From: Leptospira jelokensis
GTDB taxonomy: Bacteria; Spirochaetota; Leptospiria; Leptospirales; Leptospiraceae
Reading direction: 5' to 3'
Assembly (NCBI RefSeq): GCF_004769635.1
Contig: NZ_RQGH01000039.1
Span: 62,001-126,000, forward strand
Length of the DNA stretch: 64,000 nucleotides
The notes under the pieces were generated by a model, which was not told where the DNA came from, did no database searches, and saw only the letters and a program-made list of their open reading frames with translations. Position 1 is the stretch's first letter; every line of letters begins with the position of its first letter. Made by a program: the position numbers and the translations under genes. Positions 43,639 through 51,800 of this stretch are shown piece by piece.

Positions 43639-44505
43639 TTATGACGAACCTGGTAAAGGAATCCGATCGGTTTCACCAGGCACTTTTGGAAATTCATCCT
43701 TTGCCCATCTTACCTTTGCTTCATCAATCAAAGTTTGGTCAGTAGAAACAAAGTTCCAATACAAATGTCTTTTTTCTTTGAGTGGTTCTCCACCTAACAA
43801 CATCAATCGGCTGTTTTGTTTGGCTTTAAAGGTTACTTTAGTTCCTTTTTCAAACAACACCATTGATCCCATGGCATAGGACTCCCCCTCTGATTCGATG
43901 GCTCCGCGGGTTACATAGAGTCCTGCTTCTTCCTCCGAACCGAGTTTCCATTCAATCAAATCGGATTCCATTTTTAAATCAATGTCTGCATAAAACAAAG
44001 GAGAGTGTACGATTGCTTTCGATTCTAATCCTAAAAACTTACCACCTAACAAGCGAAATGTAACACCGTTCCCATTCCAAACTGGGATTTCAGTTTCGGA
44101 AAGGTGTTGGAAACTTGGTTCCATCTGTTCTTTCTCTTTTGGTAACGCAATCCAGGTTTGGATGCCTTCTAACACTTCATATTTAGGATCAAACTTAGAC
44201 CGTTCACTGTGTACAATACCATTCCCCGCTACCATCCAATTGGTTTCACCAGGACGAATGTCCATCTCCACTCTTAGGCTATCTCGGTGGGTGATCACCC
44301 CATCATATAAAAATGTGATGGTCGCAAGCCCAATGTGCGGGTGGGCACGAACCACAAGTTCTTCGCCAGTGACAACAGGTACAGGTCCAAAATGATCAAA
44401 AAAAACAAAGGGTCCCACCGATCGTTTTTCTAACGCCGGTAATACGCGACGGATGATAAAATTGTCTCCTAAGTCTTTGGAATGTCCGACGAGCGATTTT
44501 GTCAT
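43639..44505 (-). CDS. Pirin family protein
   Basis: A 288-residue bicupin. The first cupin has the metal-binding set: His pair in RAHPHIGLATITFLYDG, His in ITHRDSLRV, and Glu in GNGIVHSERS. PFVFFDHFGPV near the start is typical of pirins. Some members are quercetin dioxygenases or transcription cofactors; the role here is unknown. It overlaps the upstream GH43-like gene by four bases, so the two are co-translated. Confidence 0.92.
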   Translation of the reverse strand: MTKSLVGHSKDLGDNFIIRRVLPALEKRSVGPFVFFDHFGPVPVVTGEELVVRAHPHIGLATITFLYDGVITHRDSLRVEMDIRPGETNWMVAGNGIVHSERSKFDPKYEVLEGIQTWIALPKEKEQMEPSFQHLSETEIPVWNGNGVTFRLLGGKFLGLESKAIVHSPLFYADIDLKMESDLIEWKLGSEEEAGLYVTRGAIESEGESYAMGSMVLFEKGTKVTFKAKQNSRLMLLGGEPLKEKRHLYWNFVSTDQTLIDEAKVRWAKDEFPKVPGETDRIPLPGSS

Positions 44506-45590
44506 TTGGATTTAGACTTCTTTGGTTTTGGTTTTGTTGGTTTCTTTTTTGCCGAAACTTTCGAATTCGTTTTGGCCTTACCATTGGATTTGGTTTTGGA
44601 CTTTTGTTTTGAACCCGATTTGGAATTCCCTTTTGATTCTTCTACCTTTCCGACAAACAGTCCAATCGCCTCTTTCCCTTTTGTCCAATGGGCTTTGTCC
44701 CTTGCATTGAAATAGAGGATAAAGATATTTTCAGCTTCCGAATACTTAACATCGCAGGCATAAACATGGCTTGCTTTCCATCCTCTTCCCGTTGGCCCAA
44801 GGATAGGAGTTTGGTTGATCCGTTCAAAATGGATCCCATCTTCACTTTGTAAAAAAAGGATCGCAGAACAGGATTCCTTTCGAACCGGGTTCCAAAAAAT
44901 TCCATTTTGAAATCCTAAGTACCTTCCTTTCCAAGGGATGACCTTGATGGAACCTGCACCTAAATTACAAAAAGGATCCATTCCATTGGGTGAAATGATA
45001 GGTTCTGAAAAATAGGAAAACGGACCCAGGGGAGAACTTGATTCTGCCACCGTAATGTATTTGGGTTCACAAAAACCACAATCAGGGACCATCACAAGGG
45101 AAGAAGAAAAGTACATTCTGTACTTATTTCCAAACTTTACAAGGCAAGGATTACTGACAGATTCACCATAGTTTGGATCTTTGTGAAAGGGAAATTTAGG
45201 AATGATGACCGTTTTTGGTTTTGACCAATGTTTTAGGTCTTTACTTGTTTTTACTTCAATCCTTGATTTCCATTTGCGGTAGGGAAACCAAGACATAAGC
45301 ACATGGAAAAATTTATATTTTTCATAATACAAATAATAGGTTCCCTCTTCAAAGTAGATAAAGGGACGCATTGCATTCCATACAATGGATTTCTTTTTTT
45401 TCCAAGTGATTCCATCTTCCGATACATACTCTAACACACCAAAGATGTTATGCGCAAATAAATGCCAGAGTCCATCGGGACATACCTCTGGGAATAAAAA
45501 ACTGGGATCGGCCAAGATGGGAGATGGGAATCCAGGTTTGAGAATGGGGTCGTCTTGGTAGAGTTGCCAATAGATATTTTGTATGTTCAA
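44502..45590 (-). CDS. GH43/GH32-like five-bladed propeller protein with Lys-rich tail
   Basis: A 362-residue protein. Residues 1-310 resemble family 43/32 glycosidase-type propellers: ILADPSFLFPEVCPDGLWHLFAH, YLYYEKYKFFHVLM, SNPCLVKFGNKYRMYFSSS, NGIFWNP and HVYACDVKYSE. ADPS near the start is the expected nucleophile-blade Asp. The last 45 residues are almost only Lys, Ser, Pro, Thr and Asn, a basic tail that may bind nucleic acid or acidic polymer, or be disordered. No signal peptide is seen. The neighbours (sugar-phosphate transporter, SRPBCC, pirin) share the strand. Confidence 0.75.
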   Translation of the reverse strand: MNIQNIYWQLYQDDPILKPGFPSPILADPSFLFPEVCPDGLWHLFAHNIFGVLEYVSEDGITWKKKKSIVWNAMRPFIYFEEGTYYLYYEKYKFFHVLMSWFPYRKWKSRIEVKTSKDLKHWSKPKTVIIPKFPFHKDPNYGESVSNPCLVKFGNKYRMYFSSSLVMVPDCGFCEPKYITVAESSSPLGPFSYFSEPIISPNGMDPFCNLGAGSIKVIPWKGRYLGFQNGIFWNPVRKESCSAILFLQSEDGIHFERINQTPILGPTGRGWKASHVYACDVKYSEAENIFILYFNARDKAHWTKGKEAIGLFVGKVEESKGNSKSGSKQKSKTKSNGKAKTNSKVSAKKKPTKPKPKKSKSK

Positions 45591-45605
45591 ATGAAATGAA
45601 TTTCC

Positions 45606-46148
45606 TTATTTTTCCAAAACAGTTTTTAGATTCGAAAGTCCTTCTTCAAAATCGTTCCCAATCATTTCTTCAAAGTCCATAAAAAGTAACATCAAATTAA
45701 ATGGATAAGGCATCGATCCATCAAATCCCCAAATGACTTTGGATTTTTTGGGATCAAGAGAAGATACCTTCATATAACTTCTTTCGGTGCCCTCAAATGG
45801 TTCAAAAAATCTAAGTTCGGTTTGCATCTCCATTGCATCAGCATTGATCATTTTGATTTCTTGTTCGCCAATACCAACATCTTTCACTTGGCTTTCCCAT
45901 CGTGAAACAAACCCAACAGTTCCGTCTTCACCAGTGAAGATCTTTTTCATATCGGGATCACGTTTGGCCCATACACTGTACTGGTCTTGGTTTTTTAAAA
46001 GGCGTATGAAGGTAAAAACCTCTGATGCCGATTTTCCAATATCAATGGACCTTTCCACTTGGTAACTAGAAGGTAAAAAAATTGCCAACACAAGTGGGAT
46101 GGCAATGATACCGATGATTCCGATTGCGATCTTTTTGCCTAGATTCAT
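45606..46148 (-). CDS. SRPBCC (START-like) family protein with membrane anchor
   Basis: A 180-residue protein. An N-terminal hydrophobic segment (KIAIGIIGIIAIPLVLAIFL) anchors it. The SRPBCC fold is indicated by YQVERSIDIGKSASEVFTFI, NQDQYSVWAKRDPDMKKIFTG and IWGFDGSMPYPFNLMLLFMD. Such folds bind hydrophobic ligands. It lies 15 bases upstream of the GH43-like gene and 42 bases after the transporter gene on the same strand, suggesting one operon. Confidence 0.85.
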   Translation of the reverse strand: MNLGKKIAIGIIGIIAIPLVLAIFLPSSYQVERSIDIGKSASEVFTFIRLLKNQDQYSVWAKRDPDMKKIFTGEDGTVGFVSRWESQVKDVGIGEQEIKMINADAMEMQTELRFFEPFEGTERSYMKVSSLDPKKSKVIWGFDGSMPYPFNLMLLFMDFEEMIGNDFEEGLSNLKTVLEK

Positions 46149-46190
46149 AACTCGTAAATTTGGATCAAAATTTGATCTCCGTCAATTGAT

Positions 46191-47510
46191 TTACCCTCTT
46201 GGCCTTAAATTCCAACTAAAAATCAGAAGGAAAATCGCGATGAGTGTGGAAACCAAAATGGCACCAATTGCGACATCCCATGAATAATGTGTGGATAAAA
46301 GAGCAAGGCCCTTACCTTGCGTTGTGCGACCAAGAGAACCAAAAAGACCAATGAATCCGGCCGCAGTCCCCACGGCTTTTTTGGAAGTAAAATCCATGCC
46401 AGCTACACCTAACAACATAACAGGCGGATAAATGAAAAGTCCAATCATTCCAAACAAAACATAATCGATCCAAATATTCCCGGGAGGATTTACCATGATT
46501 CCCACAAAAGCAAAAAAGATAGGAATGATACAAAGTAAACTTACCATCCCGCGACGGCCTCCCAACCGATCAGAAACCCATCCCATAAGTAATGTGGAAC
46601 CAATCCCACCAAATTCCAAAATCAAAGTGGAATAACCTCCACCTAATATATCAGCACCTTTCGTTTCTTTTAAGTAAGTTGGGCCCCAATCGATCAAACT
46701 GTAACGTATGATGTATACAAAAAAATTGATAATCGCAAATAACCAAATGTATTTGTTTAATAATACTTGTTCCACAATCAGTTGTTTGGTGGTAAGTTCC
46801 TTTTCGTGATCTTCTTTTTCTTCTGGTGGGTAATCATTCCGATACACTTCGATCGGTGGAAGGCCAACGGATTGTGGTGTGTCCACAAGTCGTTTATAAA
46901 CTAAATATGCTTCAATCAGGGCAATGAAACCTGGAATAAAAAATGCGTATTGCCATCCATACTTGGCTGCAGAGTGAGATGCGACAACACCAACAAGTCC
47001 TCCTCCAATATTATGTGCAATATTCCAAAATGCAAACGTAGTACCCCTTTCTCCAACGGAATACCAATGCCCAAGAGAACGACCACTAGGTGGCCAACCC
47101 ATTCCTTGCACTAAACCATTGGCTCCCCATAAAAACAGATGTACCCAATAATGATTCGCAAATCCAAATGAAAAATTCAAAATGGCAGTGAGAAAGAGTC
47201 CAACTGCCATAAATTTTTTGGGATTGGATCGGTCCGACAAAGCACCCATAAAAAATTTTCCAATCCCATAGGTGATAGCGGTCACTGCCAAGATATCACC
47301 TATCTCTGATTTGGAATATGACAATGCTTCTCCAATTTCTTTTGAAACAGGAGAAAAGTTATTACGAGTGAGGTAGTAGACCGTATAACCGATGAAAGTT
47401 GATTCGAGTACTCGGAACCTATATTTGGGGTAAAGAGTTTGAATTTCTGTTTCGGATTTTTGTGGGATGGCAGGCGCTGGGGAAAACCACTGCCGAATGG
47501 ACTTGTACAT
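46191..47510 (-). CDS. MFS organophosphate:phosphate antiporter family transporter (GlpT/UhpT-like)
   Basis: A 439-residue transporter with 12 predicted transmembrane segments. The OPA-family segments are visible: YTVYYLTRNNFSPVSKEIGE (conserved Arg), GKFFMGALSDRSNPKKFMA, GANGLVQGMGWPPSGRSLGHWY and FWNIAHNIGGGLVG. It probably takes up glycerol 3-phosphate or a hexose phosphate in exchange for phosphate. It is the first gene of the minus-strand run that ends with pirin. A divergent cysK-like gene starts 47 bases away. Confidence 0.88.
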   Translation of the reverse strand: MYKSIRQWFSPAPAIPQKSETEIQTLYPKYRFRVLESTFIGYTVYYLTRNNFSPVSKEIGEALSYSKSEIGDILAVTAITYGIGKFFMGALSDRSNPKKFMAVGLFLTAILNFSFGFANHYWVHLFLWGANGLVQGMGWPPSGRSLGHWYSVGERGTTFAFWNIAHNIGGGLVGVVASHSAAKYGWQYAFFIPGFIALIEAYLVYKRLVDTPQSVGLPPIEVYRNDYPPEEKEDHEKELTTKQLIVEQVLLNKYIWLFAIINFFVYIIRYSLIDWGPTYLKETKGADILGGGYSTLILEFGGIGSTLLMGWVSDRLGGRRGMVSLLCIIPIFFAFVGIMVNPPGNIWIDYVLFGMIGLFIYPPVMLLGVAGMDFTSKKAVGTAAGFIGLFGSLGRTTQGKGLALLSTHYSWDVAIGAILVSTLIAIFLLIFSWNLRPRG

Positions 47511-47556
47511 AAACTTGGAAATTGGTATCTAATAGAAAGGAGTCAAGTGTATTCTT

Positions 47557-48531
47557 ATGGAAACAACAATTCGAAATGGATTTACCGATACAATTGGAAA
47601 CACCCCACTGATCCGTATTCGTTCATTAAGTGAAGAGACAGGTTGTGAAATTTTAGGAAAAGCTGAATTTTTAAACCCTGGTGGGTCGGTGAAAGATCGT
47701 GCAGCACTTTACATCATCGAAGATGCAGAAAAAAAAGGCCTCTTAAAAAAAGGGGGGACCGTCGTTGAAGGTACTGCCGGGAATACTGGCATTGGACTCA
47801 CCCATATTTGCAATGCAAAAGGATACAAAACCATCATTGTCATCCCAGAGACTCAATCCAAAGAAAAAATTGAAATGTTACGCACATTAGGTGCAGAAGT
47901 CATCTTAGTTCCGGCAGTTCCCTATTCTGATCCAGGAAATTATGTAAGGGTCTCTGAAAAAATTGCCAAGGAAACTCCCAACTCCCTTTGGGCCAATCAG
48001 TTTGATAACCTTGCCAATCGGAATGCTCATTTTGAATCCACTGGCCCAGAAATTTGGAACCAGACCCAAGGAAAAATCGATGTTTGGACCACATCCATTG
48101 GAACAGGTGGGACCTATGCTGGCACAGCTCTTTATCTCAAATCAAAAAATCCGAACATCAAATGCATTGTCGCGGATCCGTATGGATCGGGAGTGTATTC
48201 ATTAGTCAAAACAGGGAAAATTACCATTGAAGGTTCGTCCATCACAGAAGGGATCGGGCAAGGTCGCATCACTAAAAATATGGAAGGTATGCCCGCCGAT
48301 GACGCCATTCGCATCCACGACAAAGATGCCCTTACCATTTTACAAAAAGTATTAAAGGAAGATGGACTCTTTATGGGAGGCAGTGTGGGGATCAATTTAG
48401 CAGCCGCCACCCAAATCGCCAAACAAATGGGACCAGGTCATACCATCGTTACCGTGTTATGCGACACAGGAACCAAGTACCAATCTAAAGTTTACAATCC
48501 TGAATTTTTACAATCCAAAGGACTGATGTAA
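47557..48531 (+). CDS. cysK: Cysteine synthase (PLP-dependent, CysK family)
   Basis: A 324-residue fold-type II PLP enzyme expected to make cysteine from O-acetylserine and sulfide. GGSVKDRAA holds the PLP Lys (Lys46). The substrate loop reads EGTAGNTGIG, with Ala where many CysK have Ser. TTSIGTGGTYAG is the phosphate-binding loop. The IGQGRITKNMEG and VVGI-free C-terminus are close to those of cystathionine-beta-synthase-like forms, so CBS activity is an alternative. It is monocistronic. Confidence 0.88.
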   Translation: METTIRNGFTDTIGNTPLIRIRSLSEETGCEILGKAEFLNPGGSVKDRAALYIIEDAEKKGLLKKGGTVVEGTAGNTGIGLTHICNAKGYKTIIVIPETQSKEKIEMLRTLGAEVILVPAVPYSDPGNYVRVSEKIAKETPNSLWANQFDNLANRNAHFESTGPEIWNQTQGKIDVWTTSIGTGGTYAGTALYLKSKNPNIKCIVADPYGSGVYSLVKTGKITIEGSSITEGIGQGRITKNMEGMPADDAIRIHDKDALTILQKVLKEDGLFMGGSVGINLAAATQIAKQMGPGHTIVTVLCDTGTKYQSKVYNPEFLQSKGLM

Positions 48532-48804
48532 ATTCTAATGAGACAAAATCTTGACCACTCACCAACTAGCCAGTTCCATACGGTGGGTGCTGGACTTCGT
48601 TCTGAAAGTAGTTATTTTACCTTTTGAGTTGAGCGGATTGTTTGCAATTTCTTTCCCATTTCCATTTTAGATTGAATCTCAATTGGAGTGGTAGTACTTA
48701 CAGTGAACTGGGATTTCTCACAGAATGTCTTTCCTAGATTCTCTTAAAAAAATATAGATTTTCTCTGGACGAAATCGATTCTCAACTGTTATCATTCGAT
48801 AGAT
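48532..48804. other. Intergenic region before the giant lipoprotein
   Basis: A 273-base gap between two plus-strand genes. No hairpin with a T-run follows the cysK-like gene. A promoter for the lipoprotein should lie here but none is clear; the ATGATGATG start is preceded by an AT-rich stretch without a good Shine-Dalgarno sequence. Confidence 0.35.
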
Positions 48805-51800
48805 ATGATGATGACGGGAAAATATTTTTTTGGATCCAAGGGGGGTATTTCCTTCCTTCAAAAACTTTTCCTTTCCTTATTCCTCCTCCCGATCTTTGGG
48901 TGTTCGTTTCCAAACATCAATCGGTCCTTTTTAGAGACTTTCACTACATTTCGTTTTTTGCAGGCGAACACCCTGGCTTATACTGTGAGCTTTCGTGTTT
49001 CAGGACTTCTCGGAACTGGACTCCAAATGGAAAACAATGGCGAAGTCCTGGAAGTGACTAACGACGGCACTTATACGTTCACAAAAAAAATCAACTCAGG
49101 TGCCACTTATAATGTAACTGTCAAAACTCCACCTTCTTCCCCGATCCAAAACTGTATCGTATCCTCTGGCCAAGGGACAGTCCTCAGTGGGAACATTGAA
49201 GGCATCCAGGTGGTTTGCGGAGACGCCTTGTATCTGATCAGTGGAACAGCCACTGGGCTTTCTGGCAATGGACTCCAGTTGCAAAATATAACTGGGTCCG
49301 GGACTGACACCATCAACGTCAATAGCGCAAGTTTTTCTTTCCCACCACTGCCTGCCGGTGAAACTTATAACTTTAGCATCGTAAGCCAACCCACAAACCC
49401 TAGCCAAACTTGTTCCATCACCTCACCTGGTGTTACATCAGGAACCATGACCACCACACCGATTCCTGTGACCATCAATTGTAGTACCAATTCCTACGCG
49501 GTGAATGCACAAGTGATCGGAATTTTAGGAACACTGAGTGTTGGAAACGAACTCAAACTTACGTTAGATGGTGCAAACACGATCGACGTCACAACGGACG
49601 GAACTTTTGCATTTCCAGGAACCTACTTGAGTGGTGGGACTTTTTCTGTTTCCATTGATAACCCAGGTGGTGTGATCACAACAGGAGTGTGTACCCTAGT
49701 ATCTAGTTCAGTTACTGTGGGCAATGGTACAACGACTTTCGCTGTGAATTGTTCCAATGCATTTCTAGTGGGAGGCTCCGTATCGAGCCCTGGTGGAACC
49801 ACAACAAGTGTGTTAGGCGGGGCAGTGACCTTGGATTTGGTTCACACAGGAGGAACACCTGCATTTGTCACACAATCTGTTTCGGTAAACCCTGGTGTTG
49901 GCACATTTACCTTTGGTTCCACCATTCCCGGCGGAGTGGACTATGAAATTGTAGTATCCGCCAATCCACCAAACCAAGTCTGTACGATTACCGCAGGAGC
50001 AACACATTCAGGTATCGTTTCTAATATGTCGAATGCAGTTCTCAATTGTAGTTTGACCTTACCTAGTTTTTCACCCGTATCAGGTTCTGTATTCAATGAT
50101 GACGGAACGGTTACCCTCTCTAGTTTGATCCCTGGTTCCGAATACCGCTACACATTGGGAAATGGTGCACAAGCAGACCCCACTTGTGCGACAGGAACCG
50201 TGACAACAAGTACGGTATCCCTTACAGACAATTCCCAAGCCGTCATCAAAGCCATTCATTGTAAAGTAGGATGGGATCCCTCACAAGTGGTCACATCTTC
50301 TTATGCTCTAAAGGTTGCGACACCAACTCCTAGTTTGGCGACCGGTGCATTTTTAGATTCAGGGCAAACAGTAAGTTTTAGTACGACCACAACCGGAAGC
50401 ACCTGGGTTTGCCATACGAATGCCGTTGCAGTACCTGCCGATCCCGATTGTGGAATGGCAGCAAACACGTGCAATACGGGAGCACTTGGGAATTACGTAT
50501 TTCCAACTCCAGGTGTTTCTGAGAACGTAAAAGTGAGGATGTGTAAAGTAGGTTTTGCACAAAGTGACATACTCAGTGTCAATTACCAACCCAATGTTTA
50601 CACTGTGGGTGGAACCATCAGTTCACTCACAACTCCCTTTGGAGCCGGAACTTTTGTTTTACAAAATAATGGTGGTGATGATTTAACAATTGCAAGTAAC
50701 GGAACCTTTACCTTTAACACGGCACTACCTACAGGAACGAACTATTCAGTCACCGTTTTCTCTGCCCCACAAAACCCTTGGCAAAATTGTAGTATAACAA
50801 GTGCAAGCGGAACAGTCACCAATGGAGCCGTTACCAATGTTGGCATCATTTGTTCCGTAAACCTATACAATATGAGTGGAAATGTGACTAGTACTGTTAA
50901 TTTGCCTACTGGTTTAACCATTACCAACGGCATCGATTCGATTAACGTTCCCGCCGGTGCCACTTCCACTCCCATTACTTTTGCGACACCACTTGCCAGT
51001 GGGACTGGTTATGAAATCCAAATCACCCAAGAGCCACCTGGATTTGTATGTGCGGTCCAATCCGATGTGACTGGTACAATGCTTGGTGCCAATATCACGA
51101 ACATTGCTGTCAATTGTGTTGCTGGTTATCGGTATGGGAATGCCATTGGGGCACAAAAACTTGCACCAGTACAAATCCATTACTTTCAAGGTGAAATCGC
51201 AACGGCGGCAGGACAAGTCACAAGTGGAGCAAGTGATGGCCTTGCTGCCACAGCATCCTTCAATGATATCAATGGGATCACATTCGATGGAGCAAAGGGT
51301 TACATTGTCGATTCAGGAAATCATAAAATCCGTGTTTTCAATCCAATGACCAATTCAGTTTCTTCTCTTGTGGGATCGGGATCAGCTGGTAATACGGCTG
51401 GCTCAGGTGTCAGCGGTAGTTTCAATTTACCCAAAGGCATCACAACGGATGGAACCTATTTATATGTCACAGAAACTTTAGGAAACAGGATCAAACGTGT
51501 TCTCATTAGCACAGGTTATGCGGAAACATTTGCTGGAGACGATTCTGTCGTTTCACCTGCAAATGCTTTGGCTGATTCTTCTGATCCCCTTGCTGCTAGG
51601 TTTGCTTCTCCTGCAGGGATCGTACTCGATGATGGCAAACTCTATATTGCTGATCGGAATAACTCTGCCATCCGTGTGTTGAAGATTAGTTCAAGGGAAG
51701 TCACAACCCTTGTGAGTGGTGGGGATATTAATTTCCCGGAAGGGATCACGGTAATCGGTGATTACCTCTACACCACAAACTTAGGAACCCATAACATTAC

